Assembly (NCBI RefSeq): GCF_900114705.1
Contig: NZ_FOTW01000005.1
Location: 1-64,000, forward strand
Length of the DNA stretch: 64,000 nt
Reading direction: 5' to 3'
From: Rugamonas rubra
Lineage (GTDB): Bacteria; Pseudomonadota; Gammaproteobacteria; Burkholderiales; Burkholderiaceae_D
This document shows, in pieces, positions 41,975 through 50,371 of the stretch. The notes beneath the pieces are model-generated. The model saw nothing but the letters and a program-made list of their open reading frames with translations, was not told where the DNA came from and did no database searches. Position numbers and translations under genes: made by a program. Position 1 is the stretch's first letter; every line of letters starts with the position of its first letter.

Positions 41975-44041
41975 TTAGAATGTCCAACCCAGCGTGGCCT
42001 GCAGGGCGCGGCCCATTTCAACCACGCGCGAAGTCGGGTTCTCGCTCTGGTAGACGATGTAGCGGTGGTCGCCCAGGTTGCTGATGCCGGCCGACAGTTC
42101 CAGCTGCGGCGCGGCATCGGGACGCCAGTTGACGAACAGGTCGTGGCTGGCGTAGCCGGCGGTGCGGCGCTCCAGCGTGCTGTCGCGCGACTGCGCGGCG
42201 ACCAGGCGGCTGCGCCAGTTCAAGCGCCACGCCTGCCATTTCCAGCCCAGGTTGGCGACCAGCTTGTCGGGCGGGGCGAACAAGTTCTGGTCGGTGTCGG
42301 CGTCGCGCACGCGCAAGCGGCTGTAGGCCAGGTCGGCGCGCCAGGCGCCGTTGCGCCAGCCCCATTCCAACTCGACGCCTTGGCGCCGCGCGTTGCTCTT
42401 GTTCTGGCTCTGGAACACCAGGCCGCGTCCCTTGAAGGGGAAGCTGCGCTGGTAGGCGCCGACCACGGCGGTGGCGATCAGGTCGTCGACGGTGGAGTAG
42501 AACACGCTGCCCTTCATCTGCACGCGGTCGCCGGCGGCGAACCAGCCGCGCCCGTCGTAATTGGCGCCGAGCTCCAGCGTGCGGTCGGTCTCGGGGCGCA
42601 GCGCCGGGTTGGGCGCGAAGTTGAACAGGCAGCCGGTGCAGCTCAGGTTCATATACGTTTCGCTCAGCGACGGCGCGCGGTAGGACTCGCCGGCGCTGGC
42701 CCAGGCCTGCCATTGCGGCGTGAAGCGCAGCGCCGCCGTCAGCTTGGGCGACAGGTGGCCCTGCCGCGCGTCCGGACCGGCGCCGCCGTCGACATGGGTG
42801 CTGTAGCGGTCGTAGCGCGCGGCCGGCGTCAGCAGCCAGGCGTCGCCCAGGCGCCATTCGTCCTGCACGAAGACGCCGGCCACCGTCTGCCGGCCGGGCG
42901 GCGTGACCGGATTGGGCTGGCCGCCGTTGCGCGCGTCCTGCTCGTCGCGGTAGCCGTCGATGCCGTAGCTGAGGCGGTGCCGGCCCCAGCGCGTGGTGCG
43001 CTGCACGCCGCCGCCCACGGTGCGGGTGAAGCTGCTGCTGGCGGCCAGGCTTTGGGCCGGGTTGGCCTCGGCGCTGGTGTCCAGCCGCGTGCGGTACAGC
43101 TGGGCGCTCAAGGTGGGCGCGCCGCCGGCCTCGGTGTGTTCGATCCCGATAGTGGTTTGCGACTGGTCGATCAAGTTGCGCTGCACCGGCACGGCGCCGA
43201 GCTGGCCGAGGGATGCGTCGGACTGCGGGTTGTTCGGGCGCAGCGCGCTCTCCTGGTAGGCGCGGTGGCTCAGGGTCAGGCGCAGGTCCGGCCGCAGCGT
43301 GTAGCCGAGCTTGAGCAGGCCCTGGCCGGCGTGGCCGTCGTTCGGCGCCAGCTCGCCGCCGCCGCCCTCGCGGATCGCGCCCCAGTCGCGCCGGCCCAGC
43401 GCCAGCAGCGCGTCGAAGCCGCCCTGCCGCGTGTAGGCGCGGGCCTGCTGCGAGCGGCCGGCCTCGCCGAGGTCGCGGCCGAGGCGCGCGTCGGCGCCCC
43501 AGTTGCGGCCGGGCGCCAGCAGATCGCGCGCCGCCACGGTGTTCAGCGCCAGCACGCCGCCCAGGCCGCCGCTGCCGTACAAGGCGGAACTGGCGCCGCG
43601 CAGCACCTCGGCGCCGGACAACAGCCAGGGGTCGATGAAGATGGGCGCGCCCAGGCCCGAGGCGCTGTTCATGCGGGCGCCGTCGACCAGCAGCGTGACC
43701 TCCTTGCCGCTGTAGCCGCGCAGCGTGGGCTGGCGGCCGGCGCCGCGCGGGCCGCCGCCGAAGTCGACGTTGGGCAGGTCCTGCAGCGCGTCGCCGATGC
43801 CGCGCGCCTGGCGCTCGGCGAAGGCGCCGGCGTCGATCTTGCTGACCGGCGCGGCGGCGTCCTTCAGCAACTGTGGCGTGCGCGTCGCGCTGACGACGAT
43901 GGTCTCGACGGTGCCGGCGTCCTCGCCGGCGCGGGCCGGTGCGTGGCCGCCGCCCAGCGCGAGCGCCAGAGCGACGCTGCTGGCGAGCGGGTGGAGGCGC
44001 AAGGCGGCGCCCATCGCGGCGACGGAGTTGTTCTGTTCCAT
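41975..44041 (-). CDS. TonB-dependent receptor of the mbn operon (candidate copper-methanobactin importer)
   Basis: 688 residues. The signal peptide spans about 1-38. The plug is well formed: V-E-T-I-V-V-S-A-T-R-T-P, G-D-A-L-Q-D-L-P-N-V, R-G-Y-S-G-K-E-V-T-L-L-V-D-G and A-L-Y-G-S-G-G-L-G-G-V. A 22-strand barrel ends in L-G-W-T-F. There is no N-terminal signalling (STN) domain, unlike MbnT proteins coupled to an anti-sigma factor, which fits the absence of mbnI/mbnR genes here. It precedes mbnP by 13 bases and so belongs to the copper operon; import of copper-methanobactin or another copper complex is the inferred role. Confidence 0.82.
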   Translation of the reverse strand: MEQNNSVAAMGAALRLHPLASSVALALALGGGHAPARAGEDAGTVETIVVSATRTPQLLKDAAAPVSKIDAGAFAERQARGIGDALQDLPNVDFGGGPRGAGRQPTLRGYSGKEVTLLVDGARMNSASGLGAPIFIDPWLLSGAEVLRGASSALYGSGGLGGVLALNTVAARDLLAPGRNWGADARLGRDLGEAGRSQQARAYTRQGGFDALLALGRRDWGAIREGGGGELAPNDGHAGQGLLKLGYTLRPDLRLTLSHRAYQESALRPNNPQSDASLGQLGAVPVQRNLIDQSQTTIGIEHTEAGGAPTLSAQLYRTRLDTSAEANPAQSLAASSSFTRTVGGGVQRTTRWGRHRLSYGIDGYRDEQDARNGGQPNPVTPPGRQTVAGVFVQDEWRLGDAWLLTPAARYDRYSTHVDGGAGPDARQGHLSPKLTAALRFTPQWQAWASAGESYRAPSLSETYMNLSCTGCLFNFAPNPALRPETDRTLELGANYDGRGWFAAGDRVQMKGSVFYSTVDDLIATAVVGAYQRSFPFKGRGLVFQSQNKSNARRQGVELEWGWRNGAWRADLAYSRLRVRDADTDQNLFAPPDKLVANLGWKWQAWRLNWRSRLVAAQSRDSTLERRTAGYASHDLFVNWRPDAAPQLELSAGISNLGDHRYIVYQSENPTSRVVEMGRALQATLGWTF

Positions 44042-44230
44042 GGTGTATCCAATTCGGTTGTTTCAGTGATGACGGGCGCGCGCGGCTCGGCCGCAGGCGC
44101 GCAATCGGGCACGGCGCCGGTGCGGCTGCCGTGGCGCGTGCGGCGGCGTCAATCCTTCAAGTTGTGGCTGGGTTGTCGGTAAGGTCGGCGCGGACTCGCC
44201 TTGTGTGGCGGCCTGCGCGCGGGGGATGGA

Positions 44231-44629
44231 TCAGCAGACGGCGGGAGGGGCGCGCGGGTTGGCGGCGGACCAGGAGAACAGCGGGGTCGGCGCGTGGTAG
44301 AACAGCGAGGGGAAAACGTCGTGGCCACCCTGCACCGCGAACGGCGTCGGCAGGGCCGGCGGCGGCATGGCCGAGCCGGCGTGGCTCATGCAGAAGGGGC
44401 AGTGTTCGAGGTGGTGCAGCACCGAGTCGGACGAGCTCGGGCCGCCGTCGGGCGCGGCCTGGTCGACGGCGACCATCTTGCTGCCGGCCACAGAGCAAAC
44501 CTCCACCAAGGTCGGCGCGCCGCGCAGCGCGGCCAGCGCATGGGATACCGAGGGGGCGAGCGCATTGAGCAGGAGCGCGAAACACGCGATCCAGATATGC
44601 AGCCGAGTACGCCTCAGGAATTTACTCAT
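44231..44629 (-). CDS. DUF2946-family small exported protein
   Basis: 132 residues from the ATG at 44629. The N-terminus R-R-T-R-L-H-I-W-I-A-C-F-A-L-L-L-N is a membrane anchor or signal segment, followed by A-P-S-V-S-H-A-L. A conserved E-H-C-P-F-C-M-S-H-A-G motif near residue 82 resembles metal-binding DUF2946 proteins that often sit beside TonB receptors. It is the first gene of the mbn operon, with a near-consensus promoter so close that the transcript may begin at the start codon. Copper handling at the membrane is plausible but not shown. Confidence 0.75.
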   Translation of the reverse strand: MSKFLRRTRLHIWIACFALLLNALAPSVSHALAALRGAPTLVEVCSVAGSKMVAVDQAAPDGGPSSSDSVLHHLEHCPFCMSHAGSAMPPPALPTPFAVQGGHDVFPSLFYHAPTPLFSWSAANPRAPPAVC

Positions 44630-44636
44630 AATCAAC

Positions 44637-44664
44637 ATTATAACAAAGACATTTCCGCGCGTCA
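44637..44664 (-). promoter_or_regulatory. Predicted extended -10 promoter of the mbn operon
   Basis: On the minus strand TGT-TATAAT (perfect -10 at 44637-44642 with the TG extension) has TGACGC 16 bases upstream (44659-44664). Only 7 bases separate the -10 box from the ATG at 44629, which predicts a leaderless or near-leaderless mRNA for the DUF2946 gene. Confidence 0.6.
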
Positions 44665-44693
44665 TCTATTGTGTCGCGGAACTCCCCTGCCGG

Positions 44694-46436
44694 CTAGGGG
44701 CCCGGCGTCCGCCCCGCCCCGCCGTCGCACATCGACCAGTACTTGTCGTAGACATAGGCGGTGTTGATCAGGTAGCCGTAGTCGCGCACGCCGAGGCGGG
44801 TCATCCACACCGCCGCGCGCAGCGCGTTGCGGCTGATCAGGTGGCGCGGGAAGCTGCGGCTGCCCAGCACGCGCTTGCCGCGCGCCGCCGCGTTGCGCCG
44901 CATCTGGCGCACGGTGGCGGAGTCGAAGTAGTCCTCCCACTGGTACTTCAAGCCGGCCGGCGCCGCCACGTCGCAGGGCACGTGGCCGGGATAGGCCTGC
45001 CACGGCAGCGTCGCCAGGCCGTTGGGGAAGGCGCGCAGCCAGTCGATGTAGAAGCGGTGCTGCAGGTAGGGCTCGCACGGGTGGCGCAGGATGGTGGCGA
45101 GGAAGTCGGCGTCGAAGAACGGCAGCTGGAACTCGATGCGCTCGCTGTCGAGGTTCTCGAAGTGCTGCGCCAGGTGGCGGCGCTGGTCGTTCTGCAGCAG
45201 GAACAGGTGGAAGGCGCGGCCCGGATCGGCGCTGGCGATGGCGGCCAGCTCCTCCTCGGCGCCCTGGAAGGACAGCGCCGTCAAGGCCTCGCGCATGGCC
45301 GGCCGTACCACGCCGCTGGGCAGGCCGTTGTTGAACAGCCCAACCGCCTCGCGCCGGTCGCCGCGCCGCATCGCCTCCACTATCGGCCGGCTCAGGTAGA
45401 CGTGGCCGAGCGCGACGCTGCCGCCGTCGCCGGACCAGATCAGTGCGGCGCTGCCGGCGCCGAAGCGCTCCGTCAGCCAGCGGGTCAGCGTGGCCTTGCG
45501 GTAGCCCTGGTCGATGTTGTCGGCGTTGGTGACCAGTTGGGCGTGGCGGGTGTTGAGCTTTTCCGCCACCAGCGTGGCGAACACCTGGTCCTGGGTGTGG
45601 TCGGGCGCGAAGTTGACGGTGTGGAGCTCGCCGACGATCAGCGCCAGGCCGCCGACGATGGCGCGCGAGTCGAGGCCGCCGCTGAGGAAGCAGGTGGCGC
45701 TGGGGCTGCCGCGCTGGCGCCGCCGCAACGCGTCCATGAAGGCGCCGTGGCACTGCTCGACAGCCTGCGCGCCGCCGTCCTCCAGGCTGCCGGCCTGCCA
45801 ATCCCAATAGTTGTGGTGGCTGACGGCGCCGTCCAGGCAGCGCGTCACCTCGGCGCCGGCCAGCATGCGGATGCCGCTGTAGCCGGTGCGCGTGCCAAGC
45901 GGGTAGCCGAAGGCGGCGATCTCGGTCACGCCGCGCACGTCGAAGGTCTTGTCGACCTGCGGCAACGCCTCCAGCACCCGCAAAGCGGTGGAAAACACCA
46001 CCACGTGCTCGTCGTGCCAAACGTACAGCGGGCGCACGCCGACCTTGTCGACGAACAGCAGCAGCAGATGGCGCTCCCGCTCGTAGTGGACGCCGCAGAA
46101 GGTGCCACGGCTTTGCGCCAGGGCGTCCCAGTTGCTGGCGCCAAGCTGGCGCTGCAGCAGGGCCAGGTCGCGCGCCCTGTTCCAATCCGGCGCCGACTCG
46201 CCCTCGCGCAGCAACGGCTCGCCGGCGACGGCGTCGACGTTGCCGGCGGCGTCCTGCAGCAGGGCCGGCGCGGCGAAGGCGCCGACGTCGCCCTTGAGCA
46301 GGAAAAAGGCGCCGCTGTCGACCTGCGCGATCGGCTCGCCCGGATGGCGCGAAATATGGCTGCGCAAATCGGCGCACAACTGCGGCGACAAGGGCTTGTT
46401 GCGGTCGAGACTAAACGCTCCGGCGAAAAATGACAT
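44694..46436 (-). CDS. Asparagine synthase-like protein lacking the glutaminase cysteine
   Basis: 580 residues. The N-terminal domain has the GATase-2 fold pattern (D-K-V-G-V-R-P-L-Y-V, F-S-T-A-L-R-V-L) but begins M-S-F-F-A-G instead of M-C-G-I-x-G, so the catalytic Cys2 is absent. The synthetase domain keeps the PP-loop F-L-S-G-G-L-D-S-R (residue about 255). It may use ammonia directly, or act as an AMP-forming amide synthase on a sugar or peptide. It is the last gene of the exopolysaccharide operon, 37 bases after the flippase gene. A second asparagine synthase-like gene with intact Cys lies in the same operon. Confidence 0.8.
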   Translation of the reverse strand: MSFFAGAFSLDRNKPLSPQLCADLRSHISRHPGEPIAQVDSGAFFLLKGDVGAFAAPALLQDAAGNVDAVAGEPLLREGESAPDWNRARDLALLQRQLGASNWDALAQSRGTFCGVHYERERHLLLLFVDKVGVRPLYVWHDEHVVVFSTALRVLEALPQVDKTFDVRGVTEIAAFGYPLGTRTGYSGIRMLAGAEVTRCLDGAVSHHNYWDWQAGSLEDGGAQAVEQCHGAFMDALRRRQRGSPSATCFLSGGLDSRAIVGGLALIVGELHTVNFAPDHTQDQVFATLVAEKLNTRHAQLVTNADNIDQGYRKATLTRWLTERFGAGSAALIWSGDGGSVALGHVYLSRPIVEAMRRGDRREAVGLFNNGLPSGVVRPAMREALTALSFQGAEEELAAIASADPGRAFHLFLLQNDQRRHLAQHFENLDSERIEFQLPFFDADFLATILRHPCEPYLQHRFYIDWLRAFPNGLATLPWQAYPGHVPCDVAAPAGLKYQWEDYFDSATVRQMRRNAAARGKRVLGSRSFPRHLISRNALRAAVWMTRLGVRDYGYLINTAYVYDKYWSMCDGGAGRTPGP

Positions 46437-46473
46437 GTGGCGGTTCCTTGATCCCTGATTGAATGGTTGCGGC

Positions 46474-47940
46474 CTAATCGGCGTGGGCCTGTTGCGGCAC
46501 GCCGGCCTTGCCGAACATGGCGCCGCCGATCTCCTGCAAGGTGGCGCGGTTCAGCGCCAACGCGCTGAGCAGATAGCTGGCGGTGCCGACCAGCACCTCG
46601 ACGGCCAGCACGACGCGGCGGTCCGGGTAGGCGCGCAGCGCCAATTGCACCGCCCAGACGGCGCCGAACATGGCGGCGCCGCACAGCATCGACGGCGCGA
46701 CATGGCGGCTGACCTGGGCCAGCGTCAGGCCGACCACCGCCACCATGCGCCGCGTGTTGATCAGCAGGACCACCGGGTAGGCCAGCAGCCAGGCGTAGGC
46801 CACGCCGACCATGCCCCACTGCGTGCCCAGCCAGAACGCCAGCGGCATGACGGCGCAGCCGACCAGCACGTTGTGCATGGCCACCTCGGGGCGGCCGACG
46901 GCGTCGGTCACGCTGGGCAGGAAGCCGACGATGGCGCGCAGCGGCATGACCAGGGCCAGCACCTGCAGCGGCATCACGGCGCCGCTCCAGCCCGGCCCGA
47001 GCAGCACGGCGACCAGCTCCGGCGCCACGCTGGCGATGCCCCACAGGACCGGGAAGGCGACGAAGCCGAGCATGCGCAGCACCTTCAACAGCTGGACGGC
47101 GATCAGGCTGCGGTCGTGCTGGTGGCGGGCGAAGGCGGGAAACGCCACCTGGTTGAGGATGGAGGAGACGCGCTGCACCGGCATCGAGGCCAGGTGCATC
47201 GCCACCGAGTACATGCCCAGCACCTCGCTGCCCAGCACGCGGCCGACGATGACCACGTCGATCTGGGTGAAGAACATCCACAGGAAGCGCGACACCGTCA
47301 CCTTGCCGCCGAAGGACAGCAGTTTGCGCATGCCGCCGACGGCGAAGCTGGGCCAGTGGGGGAAAGGCGCGATGCTGTTGACCAGCACGGTGCGCCACAC
47401 CGTGGCGCCGACGTTGCCCAGCACCAGGGCCCAGACGCCGTAGTGGCCCAGCGCCAGCAGCAGCGTGGCCACGCTGGTGAAGATGGCGGTGCTCAGGTCG
47501 ATCAGCGAGCGCTTCTTGTAGTCGAGCTGGCGTTGCAGCAGCACCTCCGGCACCACCGCCAGCGGCGTGAAGAGGAACTGCACCGACAGCACGCGCAGCA
47601 CCAGTTCGAGCCGGGGCTCGTCGTAGAACACCGCCATGGCCGGCGCCAGCAGGTTGAGCAGCAGGCACAGCGCCCAGTTCACCAGCAGGAAGATGCCGAA
47701 GGCCTGGCGCAGTTGGCGCGTGTCGACCTCGTGGGCCTGCACCAGCGCCGGCCCCAGGCCGACCTCGGCCACCATGTTCATGAAGACGATCAGCACCGAG
47801 GCCATGGCCAGCAGGCCGTAGTCGGCCGGCGCCAACAGGCGCATGATGAAGATGGTGATGCCCCAGGTGACCAGCTGGCCGCCGAACTTGGCGCCGGCGG
47901 TCCACTTCAGGCCGCGCAGGACGTCCGCCTTGAGACTCAT
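46474..47940 (-). CDS. Polysaccharide flippase, Wzx/PST family
   Basis: 488 residues with about 12-14 membrane helices. The N-terminus L-R-G-L-K-W-T-A-G-A-K-F-G-G-Q and I-M-R-L-L-A-P-A-D-Y-G-L-L-A-M-A are typical of lipopolysaccharide/exopolysaccharide translocases. It would flip lipid-linked repeat units across the inner membrane for the polymerase/ligase encoded upstream. The start overlaps the deacetylase stop (ATGA). Weak resemblance to MATE transporters comes from the shared MOP superfamily; operon context decides for Wzx. Confidence 0.9.
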   Translation of the reverse strand: MSLKADVLRGLKWTAGAKFGGQLVTWGITIFIMRLLAPADYGLLAMASVLIVFMNMVAEVGLGPALVQAHEVDTRQLRQAFGIFLLVNWALCLLLNLLAPAMAVFYDEPRLELVLRVLSVQFLFTPLAVVPEVLLQRQLDYKKRSLIDLSTAIFTSVATLLLALGHYGVWALVLGNVGATVWRTVLVNSIAPFPHWPSFAVGGMRKLLSFGGKVTVSRFLWMFFTQIDVVIVGRVLGSEVLGMYSVAMHLASMPVQRVSSILNQVAFPAFARHQHDRSLIAVQLLKVLRMLGFVAFPVLWGIASVAPELVAVLLGPGWSGAVMPLQVLALVMPLRAIVGFLPSVTDAVGRPEVAMHNVLVGCAVMPLAFWLGTQWGMVGVAYAWLLAYPVVLLINTRRMVAVVGLTLAQVSRHVAPSMLCGAAMFGAVWAVQLALRAYPDRRVVLAVEVLVGTASYLLSALALNRATLQEIGGAMFGKAGVPQQAHAD

Positions 47941-48962
47941 GCGCGCTCCCGGCGCGCCGACAAGGGCATGGCCAGCTGCTCGGCCGGCGCCGTCAGGTTG
48001 CGCGCCAGGCGCAACAGGAAGGGCGCGGCGCGCCGGTCCCATGGCGTGAAGCGCGGCAGCTGGAACAGGTCCGGCGCGCCCTGGCTGGCGCCCCAGGCGG
48101 TGCTGACGGCGCCCTCGAAGCCGAGATCGCGCGCGATGGCGACGTGTTCGGCGGTGTAGTCCTCGCCCGGTTTGCCGTTCGGGTAGGCCAGCAGGCGCAC
48201 CGGCGCGCCCGTCATCGCCTCCAGCGCCAGCTTACCCTGCTCGATCTCGGCGTGCGCCTGCATGGTCGGCAGGCGCGCCAGGATCGGATGGTTGACGGTG
48301 TGCGCGCCGATCTCCATGCCGGCGGCGTGCAGCTGGCGCAGCTGGGCCGAGCTCATCATCAGATCGTCGCGCAGTCGCAGGCCGCACAGGGCGATCAGCC
48401 AGTCGACCTGCTCCTGGCGCTGCGCCATCGGCAGGTATTTGAGCTTGCCGATCAGGGCGGCGATGCTGTCGCGCCGGTCCTGCGGCGTGGCGATGGCGTA
48501 GTCGGCCAGGCCCAGCGGCCTGGCGTCGATGCTGGCGCCGCGCGCGTTGCGCACCAATTCGATGATGCTGTCGTTCCACATGCGGCCGCCGTCGATGAAG
48601 CCGCTGGCGACGAAGAAGGTGGCCGGCATCTGGTGCTTCTGCAGCAGCGGCAGCGCCACCTCGGCGTTGTCGGCGTAGCCGTCGTCGAAGGTGATGCAGG
48701 CGGCGCGCGCCGGCAGCGTGCCGGCGCGCAGGTGGCGCACGGCGTCGATCAGCGGCAGCACCTTGAAGCAGGACTTGAGCAGCACCAGTTGGCGATCGAA
48801 CTCTTGCTGCTCCATCTGCTCGGGGAACAGGGCGTCGCGCTGCGCCAGCACGCGGTGGTAGATCAGGATGGAAAGGCCCTGCTGGCCGCCGCGCGCCAGC
48901 GGCGAGAGCAGCGCGCGGCCGAGCAGCGCGCCGGCCATGTGGCCCGGTCGCAGGCCGCTCAT
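47937..48962 (-). CDS. Polysaccharide deacetylase (NodB domain)
   Basis: 341 residues from the ATG at 48962; the longer open frame overlaps the ligase gene. The NodB domain shows L-I-Y-H-R-V, the catalytic I-T-F-D-D-G-Y-A-D-N near residue 98, the metal-binding G-A-H-T-V-N-H-P-I-L, and L-A-Y-P-N-G-K-P. It removes acetyl groups from N-acetyl sugars in the growing polysaccharide. No clear signal peptide is visible. Both ends overlap neighbours by 4 bases. Confidence 0.88.
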   Translation of the reverse strand: MSGLRPGHMAGALLGRALLSPLARGGQQGLSILIYHRVLAQRDALFPEQMEQQEFDRQLVLLKSCFKVLPLIDAVRHLRAGTLPARAACITFDDGYADNAEVALPLLQKHQMPATFFVASGFIDGGRMWNDSIIELVRNARGASIDARPLGLADYAIATPQDRRDSIAALIGKLKYLPMAQRQEQVDWLIALCGLRLRDDLMMSSAQLRQLHAAGMEIGAHTVNHPILARLPTMQAHAEIEQGKLALEAMTGAPVRLLAYPNGKPGEDYTAEHVAIARDLGFEGAVSTAWGASQGAPDLFQLPRFTPWDRRAAPFLLRLARNLTAPAEQLAMPLSARRERA

Positions 48963-50371
48963 GAGCGTGTCTTTCGGAACAAGGCGAAGGCCGGGCCGCC
49001 GTCGCGGAGCGCCGCGGGCAAAGGCGACGACTGCGGGGATGCTGGAGTGGTCATGGGGCTCGATTCGGGCAGGGGTAAAGTATCGGCGGCGGCGGCGTCG
49101 CCGAGCAACTTGGCGTTTTCGAGCGCGATGGCGGCGCGGCTCTCGCGCTCGGCGATGGCGCGGGTGGCGGCCAGCGCCACCATCAGGTAGTAAGGCACGT
49201 CGAAGTAGGCCAGGCTGAGGAAGGCGCCGCCGACGGCGAAGCCGAGCAGGCTGACCTGCAGCATGCGGGCCGCGTTGCTGGCCCAGGCCAGCTGCGGCAG
49301 CGTGCGCGCCAGGCGCACGACGCGGCTGCCTTCGCGCCAACTCAGCGCGCCCAGCGTCAGATACAGCAGCAGGCCGACGAAGCCGTGCTCGCCGAGGATC
49401 TGGAAGTAGATGCTGTGGGCGGCGTGGACGTCCTCCGGCACCGGCGCGTACATGAGGAACACGCCGGGGTCGTAGATCTCGAAGCCGCCGCCGACCAGCG
49501 GCCGGTCCAGCGCCAGGTTGGTGGCCATGCGCCAGGCGTTGATGCGGCCCATGGCCGAGCCGTCCTCCTCGTAGGTCTTGATGGTGTCGATGCGCTCGTG
49601 CCACTGGCTCGGCATGCTCAGCACCAGGATCGGCATCACACACACCAACAGCACGCCGATGACGACGCGGTTGTTACTCTTGGCCCAAAAGAACAGGATC
49701 ATCGCCGCCATCGCCACCGCCGCGCCGCGCGAATAGGAGCCCAGCGAGGCCAGGGTGCACAGCAGCATGGCGCCCATCATGGCGTAGCGGCCGTACTTGT
49801 TCTTCAACAGCGACAGCAGGTAGTACATCAGCGGGATCACCATGATCAGCGCCAGCGCGAAGGCGTTGTTGTCGTCGATGAAGGTGCCGGCCGGGCCCCA
49901 GACGCGGTAGTTGCCGCCGCTGCGCAGCGTGAACAGGCCGCCCTTGACGCCGTAGTAGCCGATCGAGACGACGATGGTCCAGATCATCCATTCGATGTGG
50001 CGCCGCTCCCTGACCAGCATGAACATGACCAGGGTCATGCCGGTGATCTTCATCACCTTGACCCATTGCGTGCCGACCTGGTCGAAGTGGATGGCGAACA
50101 GCGAACTGACGCACATCCAGAAGATGAACAGCATGAACACCGTCGACACCGGCGTGACCGGCACGCGGAAGCGCTCCTTGCTCATGACGATGCTGGCCAT
50201 GCAGGTGGCGGCGATGATGGCGGCGAAGGGGAAGGAACGGGCGAAGCCCCAGCCCTGCGAGTGCGGGTTCATCACGCTGATCCACACCCACAGCACCATG
50301 CCGAACCAGGGCTTCTTGAACACATAGGGCAGGCTGCCGAACACCAGCAGCGTCACCAGCAAGTCCCTCAT
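48959..50371 (-). CDS. Putative O-glycosylation ligase / polymerase, exosortase A-associated
   Basis: 470 residues with about 11 membrane helices and a large periplasmic loop. The start M-R-D-L-L-V-T-L-L-V-F-G-S-L-P-Y-V-F-K-K-P-W-F-G is characteristic of the XrtA-associated Wzy/WaaL-like family (TIGR03097 as I recall). The G-G-G-F-E-I-Y-D and H-A-A-H-S-I-Y-F-Q-I-L-G-E-H-G motifs are the ligase core with the essential His. It should polymerise or transfer the polysaccharide. The C-terminal 50 residues are Ser/Pro-rich and cytoplasmic. Confidence 0.9.
   Translation of the reverse strand: MRDLLVTLLVFGSLPYVFKKPWFGMVLWVWISVMNPHSQGWGFARSFPFAAIIAATCMASIVMSKERFRVPVTPVSTVFMLFIFWMCVSSLFAIHFDQVGTQWVKVMKITGMTLVMFMLVRERRHIEWMIWTIVVSIGYYGVKGGLFTLRSGGNYRVWGPAGTFIDDNNAFALALIMVIPLMYYLLSLLKNKYGRYAMMGAMLLCTLASLGSYSRGAAVAMAAMILFFWAKSNNRVVIGVLLVCVMPILVLSMPSQWHERIDTIKTYEEDGSAMGRINAWRMATNLALDRPLVGGGFEIYDPGVFLMYAPVPEDVHAAHSIYFQILGEHGFVGLLLYLTLGALSWREGSRVVRLARTLPQLAWASNAARMLQVSLLGFAVGGAFLSLAYFDVPYYLMVALAATRAIAERESRAAIALENAKLLGDAAAADTLPLPESSPMTTPASPQSSPLPAALRDGGPAFALFRKTRS

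Noticed and set aside
41975..44041. Reading the TonB receptor as a heme receptor
   Set aside because: No F-R-A-P and N-P-N-L heme-receptor boxes were recognised, and operon context with mbnP, mbnH and mbnA points to copper.
46474..47940. The flippase as a candidate MbnM exporter for methanobactin
   Set aside because: It belongs to the MOP superfamily, but its N-terminal pattern is of the PST/Wzx type and it is coupled by ATGA to the exopolysaccharide genes, not to the mbn operon.
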